A stretch of DNA of 34,617 nt from an uncultured Flavobacteriaceae bacterium (lineage in GTDB: Bacteria > Bacteroidota > Bacteroidia > Flavobacteriales > Flavobacteriaceae): contig CAJWLL010000023.1 of assembly GCA_913043275.1 (NCBI GenBank), forward strand, positions 1 to 34,617. The letters run 5' to 3'. Shown here in pieces: positions 1 to 6,160 of the stretch. Made by a program: the position numbers and the translations under genes. Within the stretch, counting starts at the first letter, position 1, and every line of letters starts with the position of its first letter. Below the pieces are notes generated by a model. The model saw nothing but the letters and a program-made list of their open reading frames with translations. It did not search any database and was not told where the DNA came from.

Positions 1-495
1 TGTATTTGTTTATTTATTTAACAAGTATAATAAAAAGTAGTATTCTATTTCAATCTTAAACAACTCGGCGAAGCGGGTGAGCGAGCCTATTTAATAGATT
101 AATTTATTATATAGTAAACCCCTTACGACCTTAACGCATCTTACTTGTTTTCTACTTACACTTCAACTGACCAGTTCGTTTAATCACCCATATCAGAATT
201 ATAGTAAGTCCTTTTTCGTAACTATCGGAGAAACCTCAACCACTATGTTCAGATCTTATTTCAATCTTGTAGTCTACTATCCAACTTCTAACCCAATAAC
301 TAACTTTTGTCCATCTTGGGTGGTAAGGCTAACATTAACTACTGGCGTTAATACCTTGTTACTATATATATAATAAGATTATGTCTAAAGTGTTAATGGT
401 GTGATCGCTCTTTATAAACAATTAGAGCGAACTTTTCGTCTAACTCATTGAAAATCAACTCTGCTTTTGTTTAAAACTTTTATTAGATTAGACGT
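1..495. other. Left-edge intergenic region
   Basis: No convincing gene is visible. A perfect 7-bp inverted repeat (TCGCTCT at 405-411, AGAGCGA at 424-430, 12-nt loop) is followed on the plus strand by a short T-rich run. It could be a weak terminator or a leader hairpin for the next gene. On the minus strand a 28-codon open stretch ending at 277 reads like protein (it contains SLTTQDGQKLVIG) but has no start codon, so it may be a decayed remnant. Confidence 0.4.
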
Positions 496-1461
496 ATGGA
501 ATTGTACAATCTAAATAAAGAAAATCTTGAAGAAGTTAATCTTGTCCCCTTTAAACTTGAAAAGGATATACAAGCATTAGTAGAAAAGAACACCGAATCA
601 ATTTTTGAATTAGAATTTATAGAATCAGAATTTAGAGTAGAAAAATATAGAATAGATACTCTTTGCTTTGATCCAGAAAACAATTCCTTTGTTATTGTAG
701 AATATAAAAAAGGAAGTAGTTACTCGGTTGTTGATCAAGGAATGACCTACCTGCAACTAATGCTTAATAACAAAGCGGATTTCTTATTAATGCTTTCACA
801 ACACAAAGGAAAGGTTCTTGAAATGAAAGATGTTGATTGGTCGCAATCTAAAATCATCTTTGTTGCTGAATCATTTAACTCATACCAAAAGGATAGCGTG
901 AACTTTGATAACTTGCCATTTGAACTTTGGGAGATTAAAAGATTTACAAACAATACGATTGTATTTAATAAGCACAAATCAAACTCAAAAGAAAGTATCG
1001 GATCACTAACTGATTCTAAAAAGAACAATGCTTTTAGCGAAATTAATAAGGAAGTAAAGGTTTATACTGAACAGGATAGTACGTCCAAAACAAATGCAGA
1101 TGTTCTTGAAAAGTGGGAGGAATTAAAAGAGTTAATGATAGAATTGACTGATACAGAGTTAACTCCTAAAAAAGGTTATATAAGTTTAGATCTTGATTAT
1201 AAAAATAAAATTGTAGCATACTTTAATTTCCAAAAAAGTGGCATTAGAATGGATTTTTCAAGGGGTAATCTTTATCCTGATGGATCGACATCTAAAAATT
1301 ACTTTACGCTTGATGATCCAAAAGGAATAGCTAAAGAAGGTTCTTGGACTTACAAAAGCGAAACTAAAGGAAATGTTTACAAGGTTTCTATCTTCAAGGA
1401 TACGGATATTGATTATATAATGTTCTTGATTAAACAGAAGTATAAGAATTTAAGGCAGTAG
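496..1461 (+). CDS. PD-(D/E)XK nuclease-like protein with C-terminal DUF5655 domain
   Basis: This is a 321-residue soluble protein with two parts. Residues ~15-150 resemble a restriction-endonuclease-like fold: an early acidic strand, D54 in RIDTLCFD, then E69-Y-K71 in FVIVEYKKG, which fits the D...ExK catalytic pattern, followed by a helix with Q81. Residues ~205-321 match my recollection of DUF5655, a domain often found C-terminal to such nuclease-like modules (ISLDLDYKNKIVAYFNF, RMDFSRG, WTYKSETKGNVYKVSI). A Ser/Asn/Lys-rich linker lies between them. There is no signal peptide or membrane segment, so it is probably cytoplasmic. It stands alone between a hairpin-bearing spacer and the tRNA. 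Nuclease activity and any DNA-repair or defence role are inference; no methylase or other defence partner is nearby. The ATG at 496 gives the full N-terminal helix and no alternative start is evident. Confidence 0.75.
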   Translation: MELYNLNKENLEEVNLVPFKLEKDIQALVEKNTESIFELEFIESEFRVEKYRIDTLCFDPENNSFVIVEYKKGSSYSVVDQGMTYLQLMLNNKADFLLMLSQHKGKVLEMKDVDWSQSKIIFVAESFNSYQKDSVNFDNLPFELWEIKRFTNNTIVFNKHKSNSKESIGSLTDSKKNNAFSEINKEVKVYTEQDSTSKTNADVLEKWEELKELMIELTDTELTPKKGYISLDLDYKNKIVAYFNFQKSGIRMDFSRGNLYPDGSTSKNYFTLDDPKGIAKEGSWTYKSETKGNVYKVSIFKDTDIDYIMFLIKQKYKNLRQ

Positions 1462-1535
1462 TTTTCTATTTATATTTTGAGAGTGTCAAATAAGTGTCAA
1501 GAAATTGACTAACTTTAAGTTAAACTTAATTGTAA

Positions 1536-1562
1536 GAAAAACCCCTCGATTACTCGAAGGGC
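1536..1562 (-). terminator. Rho-independent terminator downstream of the tRNA
   Basis: Read on the minus strand, a stem of about seven pairs with one bulged base (GCCCTTCGA...TCGAGGGG) is followed by TTTTTC. It lies about 30 nt beyond the 3' end of the minus-strand tRNA, as expected for its transcript end. Confidence 0.6.
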
Positions 1563-1594
1563 TTGTCTTGATTGAGCTCGCGCTCTTTCTTTGT

Positions 1595-1671
1595 TGGTGG
1601 TCCCACCTGGGCTCGAACCAGGGACCAACTGATTATGAGTCAGCTACTCTAACCAACTGAGCTATAGGACC
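1595..1671 (-). tRNA. tRNA with CAT anticodon (Ile2 or elongator Met)
   Basis: A full cloverleaf is visible on the minus strand. The 7-bp acceptor stem is GGTCCTA/TGGGACC, the D-loop contains AGCTCAGTTGGTTAGAG, the anticodon loop is CTCATAA, the T-arm is CCTGG-TTCGAGC-CCAGG, the discriminator is A73, and the CCA end is encoded. The anticodon is CAT. Two acceptor pairs, C4-G69 and C5-G68, match features that the lysidine synthase TilS recognises in E. coli tRNA-Ile2, which favours tRNA-Ile(k2CAU). Elongator tRNA-Met cannot be excluded from sequence alone. Confidence 0.93.
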
Positions 1672-1830
1672 TGTTGTAGTGTTTATTGGACTTAAGAAGG
1701 TTTTTGAAAAATAATATCACTACCTAAAAAAGGTAATTTACGTATAGATTTACGTATTTCGTCAAAACACCAATATTCAAAGAACTATGACTACGAGACC
1801 AAAAATAATCTTTTTCTACAATATGGAGAC

Positions 1831-1858
1831 AAAAAAAAACCCTCCGGTTAAGGAGGGT
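1831..1858 (-). terminator. Strong minus-strand terminator hairpin
   Basis: ACCCTCC (1839-1845) pairs perfectly with GGAGGGT (1852-1858) over a 6-nt loop. On the minus strand it is followed by at least eight U. No minus-strand protein gene lies immediately upstream, so it probably ends a short RNA from the repeated element. Confidence 0.75.
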
Positions 1859-1975
1859 GAAACCAATCAAACGTTGTTATGAAACATCAACAAATGTTGA
1901 TATAACTAAGACAATTTTAAAACATAAAACACTTAGTCACTTTCTCATAAACATTTGTTAAAGAAAAAACCCCCA
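1836..1975 (-). repeat. Repeated intergenic element E, copy 1 (possible small RNA)
   Basis: This stretch matches 4822-4975 along its length. The shared parts are a CCCTCC/GGAGGG hairpin, then a spacer containing ATGAAACA (plus strand), then a strongly conserved block around CTTAGTCA and AAACATTTGTTAA, then A6 with CC(C/T)CCCACT. Hairpin plus U-run orientation suggests transcription on the minus strand, giving an RNA of roughly 60-110 nt. No ORF longer than about a dozen codons is shared. The identity of the RNA is not recognised. Confidence 0.55.
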
Positions 1976-1988
1976 CTTTCGTGAGGGC
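1965..1988 (-). terminator. Second minus-strand terminator-like hairpin
   Basis: CCC-CAC (1971-1976) pairs with GTG-a-GGG (1981-1987) around a TTTC tetraloop with one bulge. On the minus strand it is followed by TTTTTTC. Confidence 0.55.
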
Positions 1989-2112
1989 CAAAGTCAACCT
2001 AGCAAGAAAAGAACGGTGTCCAGGGTAAATAAAATAGTTGTTTACTTCAAAAATTTTCATGATGACAAAGTAATTTAATTAAGGTGATTTATATTTACAA
2101 AAAAAATAAGTT

Positions 2113-2463
2113 ATGAAAGCAAATACAGTAAGTTTAATAAACTCTATAGTTTTAATATCTATGGGTTTATGGGGTTATTTTGAGTCAGACTCTAGGCCTA
2201 TCACTGCTTTAATTCCGGTAATTGTTGGTGTTATTTTACTTTTAATAAATAGTGGTGTTAAAAAAGAAAATAAAATTGCAGCTCATGTTGCAGTTCTTCT
2301 GACACTATTAATAATAATTGGTTTGGTGAAGCCTTTTTTAGGAACTTTAGGTAGAGGAAATATAGTAGGAATTTTAAGAGTTTCTGTAATGATTATTACA
2401 TCATTGTGGGCTATGATTATTTTTGTTCAAAGTTTTATATCAGCTAGAAAATCAAAATCTTAA
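2113..2463 (+). CDS. Small four-helix integral membrane protein
   Basis: This 116-residue protein is almost entirely hydrophobic. It has four predicted transmembrane helices at about residues 6-22, 30-46, 56-77 and 86-108, with a short basic C-terminus (ARKSKS). There are no catalytic motifs. I recognise only the general type of small inner-membrane protein common in Bacteroidota and assign no function. The ATG is preceded by an AT-rich leader with a near-consensus -7 box (TATATTTA) ~20 nt upstream, which supports the start. It is monocistronic and faces the minus-strand mobile-element remnant. Confidence 0.7.
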   Translation: MKANTVSLINSIVLISMGLWGYFESDSRPITALIPVIVGVILLLINSGVKKENKIAAHVAVLLTLLIIIGLVKPFLGTLGRGNIVGILRVSVMIITSLWAMIIFVQSFISARKSKS

Positions 2464-2471
2464 CTTGTCTA

Positions 2472-2696
2472 TTATTTAATACACCAAATTTCATTCCCTT
2501 TTTCATCATAGACGATATGCAGCTACCCATTACAGAAGTGATATTCCTTACCCTCTGAGATAACCTCAGCGAATAAACCATAAGGGTGGCTAGAGGCAAC
2601 AATGGCATGTCGATGGTCATTAAATAAGCTATTACGGCTATTATCATTCGAGGCTTGGTTGGCTTTGAGCTATGCCTTTGTCTGCTCGTATTCATT
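2472..2696 (-). pseudogene. Broken hypothetical gene in the mobile remnant
   Basis: One minus-strand frame reads as protein-like sequence (NDHRHAIVASSHPYGLFAEV, LHIVYDEKGNEIWCIK, then a stop at 2472-2474) but is interrupted by two in-frame TAG codons. The other frames do not give a comparable protein. It begins where the preceding pseudogene ends. The parent family is not recognised; the 'VYDEKGNEIW' type strand-turn-strand is generic. Confidence 0.5.
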
Positions 2697-3008
2697 TAAT
2701 TTCATCCATAATATTTTGGTGCAACTCATCTGGATCTACTGCCATGATCTTGTCGATCCATGCAGTCCTAGTGTCAACAGAACTATCTTCACTGACCTCA
2801 TCCCTGGGAATAGGAACAACAAACTTCCAAAGATGAAATATAGCATTGAGTTAGTCTCTGCCTTCTAGCCCTCTAATCTCATACAGGATCTCATCAATAG
2901 TAAATGCAGCAGCTACCTAGCAACAGTCTGCTTGACTATCTCAGTAGATTTGTTCTTAGCACCTTTGGGCCTGCCTAGGCTGTAAGTATTTCCTTTCTCA
3001 AACGGCAT
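2692..3008 (-). pseudogene. Broken GRPKGAKNKS-type mobile-element gene
   Basis: The gene starts with ATG at 3008 (MPFEKGNTYSLGRPKGAKNK...) and is cut by TAG at 2913-2915. It continues in another frame as AFTIDEILYEIRGLEGRD, then a stop, then LNAIFHLWKFVVPIPRDE and on to a TGA at 2692-2694. One frameshift plus one in-frame stop therefore separate recognisable parts. A Gly-Arg-Pro-Lys-Gly-x-Lys-Asn-Lys N-terminus followed by a helical domain ending in a 'K-F/Y-V-V/I-P' helix resembles small phage terminase-like or mobile-element proteins; that assignment is tentative. The start is 7 nt downstream of the preceding stop, as in an operon. Confidence 0.6.
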
Positions 3009-3015
3009 CTTTAAT

Positions 3016-3468
3016 CTAGGTTACATTTGGAATTAGATCGGATTTACGGCCAATGCTAACAGCTCCTTTTGTCAAGTGATGGATTTGATTCTGCTCAGGC
3101 ATCATAAAAGAACCTTTTCCTGAAAACTCTTTCACAGCATCTATGAAAGCATTGACTTTCTTTAATCGTTGTATCTCCTCTGGGGTTTCTGCATAGAAGG
3201 TGTGGTCTGCTTTTGTGGGTTTCTTGAGATCAAGTCTCTTACCGTATTCAAAGAGTTGATTGTTTAGAAGGTGTCGGAAGTCCATCTCATGCAGCTCTGC
3301 TAGTTTGATTCCTGACAGGTGCATAGGATTGTTTTGAACATACTTCTTCTCTACTAGCTTATACCTTATGGACTTTACCAGTTCTGTTCTCTTGTTCCAT
3401 TGATTGATACTCATTTCGTACCTGTAAGCATCAAAGTGGATTTCCTGTCTCTTAATTGCTGCTTCCAT
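3016..3468 (-). CDS. Hypothetical 150-aa protein of the mobile remnant
   Basis: This is an intact, charged, helix-rich protein of 150 residues without a signal peptide or membrane segment. I do not recognise a family. The N-terminal half (IKRQEIHFDAYRYEMSINQW) looks coiled-coil-like and the middle has several Leu/Lys helices. Its start overlaps the end of the upstream 45-aa gene by 17 nt, and its stop is 7 nt before the broken GRPKGAKNKS gene, so it was probably part of one transcript. Because its downstream neighbours are decayed, it may be non-functional although still open. Confidence 0.55.
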   Translation of the reverse strand: MEAAIKRQEIHFDAYRYEMSINQWNKRTELVKSIRYKLVEKKYVQNNPMHLSGIKLAELHEMDFRHLLNNQLFEYGKRLDLKKPTKADHTFYAETPEEIQRLKKVNAFIDAVKEFSGKGSFMMPEQNQIHHLTKGAVSIGRKSDLIPNVT

Positions 3469-3589
3469 TGCTTAGATATTTAATTAATAATTTTCTGATT
3501 TTACTTAGCTTTTTAAGAGCTACTGTTGTGTTAGTAATCTTCATTTCAGACTGGAGTGCGTCTCCTTTAAAGTGGTATCTTCTTTTCAT
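3452..3589 (-). CDS. 45-aa basic protein of the mobile remnant
   Basis: This small ORF encodes MKRRYHFKGDALQSEMKI and continues with a Lys/Leu-rich helix (VALKKLSKIRKLLIKYL) before a stop at 3452-3454. It overlaps the next gene by 17 nt in another frame. A basic N-terminus plus an amphipathic helix would suit a nucleic-acid-binding or accessory protein, but I recognise no family. Support is the overlap with the neighbouring reading frame and the clean frame between two hairpin-bounded positions. Confidence 0.45.
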   Translation of the reverse strand: MKRRYHFKGDALQSEMKITNTTVALKKLSKIRKLLIKYLSNGSSN

Positions 3590-3620
3590 GAATTTGTATT
3601 ATTCTATTTTATTTAATTAT

Positions 3621-3700
3621 AAAAAAGGGGGCCAAATGAAGGATCAGCAACCAGTCAGTCTATGCTTAAACCTGACCAGTTTGGTAGGACCCCCTATTTT
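3621..3700. terminator. Multi-tier hairpin between two mobile-remnant genes
   Basis: Three nested stems are visible: GGGGG (3627-3631) with CCCCC (3690-3694), CCAAA (3632-3636) with TTTGG (3680-3684), and GTCAG (3654-3658) with CTGAC (3672-3676). A6 precedes it and TATTTTGTTTT follows, so it could terminate transcription from either side. On the minus strand it follows the ribbon-helix-helix gene directly. The size and the nesting are larger than a plain terminator needs. Confidence 0.55.
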
Positions 3701-3703
3701 GTT

Positions 3704-3841
3704 TTAAGGAACTAGATCCTTTGTGAGTTTCTCTCTGCAATATTTTGTAAGGGTCATTTTCTCCTGTTTTGCTTTCACAAGGAGTGATTCCTTATATGAA
3801 GGCTCAATCCTTAAATTGATTATTTCGTCTTTGTATTCCAT
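3704..3841 (-). CDS. Putative small ribbon-helix-helix DNA-binding protein
   Basis: A 45-residue ORF starts at ATG 3839-3841 and stops at 3704-3706. It begins MEYKDEIINLRIEPSYKESL and continues with a helix-turn-helix-like stretch (VKAKQEKMTLTKYCREKL). One short beta strand (IINLRIEP) followed by two helices with 'MTLTKYCRE' at the turn is the layout of Arc/MetJ-like ribbon-helix-helix proteins, such as relaxosome accessory or antitoxin proteins. It has a terminator-like hairpin right behind it. Function as a repressor or relaxosome component of the decayed element is inference. An opposite-strand ORF over the same bases looks less protein-like. Confidence 0.6.
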   Translation of the reverse strand: MEYKDEIINLRIEPSYKESLLVKAKQEKMTLTKYCREKLTKDLVP

Positions 3842-3968
3842 AGCGTTTGTTATGGGAGTATATATATATCAATTAAGTAAGGGCTTTTCGGTCAAGTTTG
3901 AAAGGGTGTATTACATACTATTGAATCTTAGTTAATATGTATTACATTTATTTTTAACTTGGCCAAAC

Positions 3969-4658
3969 ATGAAAAAGTCTATTTTAATTACACCAGCTTT
4001 TAGGTATATTTTCGAGATTATTATAATTGTTTTCTCAGTAACACTTTCATTTTATATTCAAGATGTATTGAATGATAGAGAAAAAATAGAACTAAAGAAT
4101 ATTGGACTAAAAGCTGTATTAACTGATTTAGATAAGGACAAAGAGTTCTATAGTGGGGGAATTAGGAGAATGAATGGTACTCAAGCTAATATTGACTCTC
4201 TTACAAATAAAAGTATAATTCCAACTAATAAAATGTTTGAATTAGGTGCTAGAAGATATTATGGATTTATTGGTCAAGACAGAAACTATAACTCTATGAT
4301 TTCAACTGGATCAATTGAATTCATAAGTAATAAAGATTTAACTGAAATAATTCATTTGTATTACGGAAGGCACTATGATTTAATGAAAGATTTTTCCCAA
4401 CAAGATGAGAAGTATTTCAATGACATTGAAAAACATATAAATTCTAATTTTGACGCGGATCATTTAAAATTAAATGAATATGACTTCTACAATTTTATAT
4501 ACTCTCCTTTGGAACTAAAAAAAATTGGTACAGATAAAACTCTTCGAAATATGTTGTTACAGAAAAAATGGTCGAATCATTGGTACATTCGTGAAATGAG
4601 TAAGTCATTGGAAACAATAGATAAATTAAAACAGTTGATTGAGATTGAGATTAATTAA
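3969..4658 (+). CDS. DUF6090-family membrane protein, paralog A
   Basis: This 229-residue protein has one N-terminal transmembrane helix (about residues 12-31, YIFEIIIIVFSVTLSFYIQ) followed by a long charged helical region, a topology that exposes the body to one face of the inner membrane. The central motif FIGQDRNYNSM, followed by STGSIE (about residues 98-115), is also present in the gene at 6161-6838, and the N-terminal 50 residues are nearly the same in the two. The pattern (short N-tail, TM helix, VLN-x-x-EKIELKN) matches DUF6090, a family of unknown function common in Bacteroidota, often as tandem paralogs. ATG at 3969 is the only sensible start. No partner gene is obvious. Confidence 0.75.
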   Translation: MKKSILITPAFRYIFEIIIIVFSVTLSFYIQDVLNDREKIELKNIGLKAVLTDLDKDKEFYSGGIRRMNGTQANIDSLTNKSIIPTNKMFELGARRYYGFIGQDRNYNSMISTGSIEFISNKDLTEIIHLYYGRHYDLMKDFSQQDEKYFNDIEKHINSNFDADHLKLNEYDFYNFIYSPLELKKIGTDKTLRNMLLQKKWSNHWYIREMSKSLETIDKLKQLIEIEIN

Positions 4659-4821
4659 GAATTGACTTCGAAATAAGTAGATAATATAGAAATAGTTAAT
4701 TATGTTCAGACTGCTCCGCTTTGCAATTAAAAACTACCAATATGCTGTGATGGGTATTTCCATAACTATGGAACTTATAATACTTTTATATTACAAGTAA
4801 TTAGAATTGCCTGAGTTGAAA

Positions 4822-4854
4822 TATAAAACCCTCCCGTGATGAATAAGGAGGGTT
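4822..4854 (-). terminator. Minus-strand terminator of element E copy 2
   Basis: AACCCTCC (4827-4834) pairs perfectly with GGAGGGTT (4847-4854) over a 12-nt loop. On the minus strand it is followed by TTTATATTT. Confidence 0.6.
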
Positions 4855-4975
4855 AAACACAAACAAGTATGAAACAAAACCTTAAAAAAGGTCTCATATT
4901 ATAAAGATCATTTTAAAGTCAAAAACCCTTAGTCATTCTTTCACAAACATTTGTTAATTAAAAAACCTCCCACTA
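4822..4975 (-). repeat. Repeated intergenic element E, copy 2
   Basis: This is the homologue of 1836-1975 in the same orientation. It has the same CCCTCC/GGAGGG hairpin, a shared GTATGAAACA-like segment, and the conserved blocks CTTAGTCA(T/C)T and AAACATTTGTTAA, then A6-CCTCCCACT. The 3' hairpin seen in copy 1 at 1965-1988 is lost here. The conserved block opposite the terminator end may hold the promoter of a small minus-strand RNA; this is inference. Confidence 0.55.
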
Positions 4976-4978
4976 AAT

Positions 4979-5074
4979 TATAATTTTCTAAGAGTGTTCC
5001 ACTGTCCCATACCCTATAGGTGGGAAACTGGGATACCTAACTAATCTGAAACTTTGATCCTTAAAAACCTTTTA
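4979..5074. repeat. Duplicated hairpin element H, copy 1
   Basis: About 93 bases match 5955-6050 at roughly 80% by eye. The core GTCCCATACCCTATAGGTGGG forms a hairpin that is imperfect here (the inner ACCC/AGGT pairing is weakened). The flanks TTTTCTAAGAGTG and ACTTTGAT are shared. It contains no ORF. Confidence 0.6.
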
Positions 5075-5111
5075 AATTTGAGCTATACAGAAGTTATATG
5101 TCTGAGATGTA

Positions 5112-5138
5112 ATAAAAAACCCTCCAAAAGGGAGGGTT
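5112..5138 (-). terminator. Terminator of the secreted-protein gene
   Basis: A perfect 8-bp stem, AACCCTCC (5118-5125) with GGAGGGTT (5131-5138), has a 5-nt loop and is followed by TTTTATT on the minus strand. It lies 26 nt past the stop of the minus-strand gene at 5164. Confidence 0.8.
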
Positions 5139-5163
5139 AGCTATTTATATTACAGTTATAATT

Positions 5164-5856
5164 TTAAAAGTCCATTACACGAACAGACATTACTGTATTC
5201 ACTACTTTTCTTATTCCTGAAACTTTACTTGAAAACTCTGCAAATAATGGATCACTATACATTTTCTTGGTTTTAGAAAGAGCTGTTTTAATATCAGGTG
5301 AACCAATCCATACAAAATGAGAAAAATCAGCATTTTTACCAACTATTGGAAAAGCGATACCGTATGAATTTTTTTCAAACTCCAATTTCTTTGCCATTTT
5401 TTGAGAAAAGCTTTTAAATTCTTTAAGGTAAGCGGACGGATTTGTTACTTCCATTTGATAAAGCATAAATACGTTATCTTCTGCCCAATCCTGGCCATTA
5501 TACCAAATTGGTGTATTGATTGATTGTGACACATCAATTGCATATTCTCTTAATCTTTCATCTAATAGTAATCTTGCATCCATAGACTGACCATAAGACA
5601 TAAAAGCATTTTCAAAAGCTTCCTCATTTGGAAAACAAAATTGAATTGAATGAGTAGATTCTGTAGATCCATTGGGTAGATAAGCAAATAAAGACTTAGT
5701 ACCTTGAATGTTTTTAGCCCAATCGGTATTCATAGCAGCTGTTATGGTTGATACAACCATTTCTTTATTTTCAGCTTTAAAATCAAAAAACAGACAATAT
5801 TGTGCTTTTAGTGAGATTGTACATAAAAAAAATAATGCTAAAAAGAAATTTTTCAT
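5164..5856 (-). CDS. Secreted two-domain alpha/beta protein of unknown function
   Basis: This 230-residue protein has a clear Sec signal peptide (MKNFFLALFFLCTISLKAQ) with probable cleavage after Ala-Gln or nearby. The mature part appears to hold two repeats of a strand-helix-strand unit. One covers about residues 20-120 and contains MNTDWAKNIQ and SIQFCFPNEEAFE. The other covers about residues 130-230 and contains MLYQMEV, FSHFVWIGSPD and VVNTVMSVRV. That layout resembles dimeric alpha+beta-barrel (NIPSNAP/YciI/Dabb-like) proteins; this is fold inference, with no catalytic motif seen. The gene stands alone between copies of element H, with its own terminator downstream. It is expected in the periplasm or outside the cell. 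Confidence 0.65.
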   Translation of the reverse strand: MKNFFLALFFLCTISLKAQYCLFFDFKAENKEMVVSTITAAMNTDWAKNIQGTKSLFAYLPNGSTESTHSIQFCFPNEEAFENAFMSYGQSMDARLLLDERLREYAIDVSQSINTPIWYNGQDWAEDNVFMLYQMEVTNPSAYLKEFKSFSQKMAKKLEFEKNSYGIAFPIVGKNADFSHFVWIGSPDIKTALSKTKKMYSDPLFAEFSSKVSGIRKVVNTVMSVRVMDF

Positions 5857-5954
5857 TTTAAATAATTTATGATTAATAATTTCAAAAATAATTTATTTTC
5901 GATTAACAAGTAATTAAAATTGAATTATAGTCAATAGCCTTTTTGGATTATTTA

Positions 5955-6050
5955 TAGTTTTCTAAGAGTGCCCCCAACTGTCCCATACCCTATGGGTGGG
6001 ACACTGGGACACCTAACTACTCTCAAACTTTGATTCGCAAAAACCCTCTA
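5955..6050. repeat. Duplicated hairpin element H, copy 2
   Basis: The core GTCCC-at-ACCC-tat-GGGT-GGGAC forms a nine-pair hairpin with a two-base bulge. It is followed by a second CTGGGACA and bordered by AGAGT/ACTCT, which can close an outer stem. It is in the same orientation as copy 1 at 4979-5074. A terminator at 6066-6101 follows on the plus strand, so a small plus-strand RNA is possible. Confidence 0.6.
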
Positions 6051-6065
6051 AAACACCCCCAGACC

Positions 6066-6101
6066 AAACCCTTTGTGATTTTAAATCACTTGCGGGTTTT
6101 T
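6066..6101 (+). terminator. Plus-strand terminator upstream of DUF6090 paralog B
   Basis: AAACCC (6066-6071) pairs with GGGTTT (6094-6099), enclosing the perfect 7-bp stem GTGATTT/AAATCAC (6075-6081/6083-6089), and TTTTT follows. No plus-strand gene lies upstream except element H, which suggests that H is transcribed. Confidence 0.55.
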
Positions 6102-6160
6102 CTGATTTATATTACTAATAGGTGTTTAGAGAAATGGGTATATTGTGATAAATTCATTAG

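Larger units (their letters stand above)
1672..2112. other. Intergenic region with hairpins and a repeated element
   Basis: No protein gene is seen in these ~440 bases. The region holds two minus-strand terminator-like hairpins (1831-1858 and 1965-1988) and copy 1 of an intergenic element repeated at 4822-4975. Just before the next gene, TATATTTAC at about 2090 is a one-mismatch version of the Bacteroidota TAnnTTTG -7 box. Confidence 0.6.
2472..3841 (-). mobile_element. Decaying phage- or ICE-like gene block
   Basis: Five minus-strand pieces lie head to tail: a 45-aa putative ribbon-helix-helix protein, a 45-aa basic protein, a 150-aa unknown protein, a broken 'GRPKGAKNKS' protein and a second broken gene. 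Small size, tight packing or overlap, and the GRPKGxKNK N-terminus (frequent in phage and mobile-element proteins) suggest an element remnant. A further fragment of the GRPKGAKNKS gene recurs at 9442-9593. No integrase or attachment repeat is visible, although a tRNA gene lies about 800 bp away. The element type is inference. Confidence 0.4.
4659..5163. other. Intergenic region with two repeated elements and terminators
   Basis: No gene is seen in these ~505 bases. The first ~160 bases are AT-rich with no recognisable feature. Then come element E copy 2 (4822-4975), hairpin element H copy 1 (4979-5074) and the terminator of the following minus-strand gene (5112-5138). Confidence 0.6.
5857..6160. 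other. Divergent spacer with element H copy 2
   Basis: This ~304-base spacer separates the minus-strand secreted-protein gene from the plus-strand DUF6090 paralog B. It holds element H copy 2 (5955-6050) and a plus-strand terminator (6066-6101). The two promoters are expected near the ends, but no clear TAnnTTTG box was found. Confidence 0.5.

Noticed and set aside
49-268. Repeated TTTCAATCTT (about 49-58 and 259-268) as a possible CRISPR-like pattern
   Set aside because: Only two short copies 200 bases apart, with no regular repeat-spacer spacing.
2444-2868. 83- and 88-codon ORFs on either strand over the mobile remnant
   Set aside because: Their translations are poor, whereas another minus-strand frame shows recognisable protein interrupted by stops.
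3723-3935. 70-codon plus-strand ORF over the small ribbon-helix-helix gene
   Set aside because: It has a non-ATG start and an ordinary shadow composition. The opposite strand over the same bases reads as a typical small DNA-binding protein.
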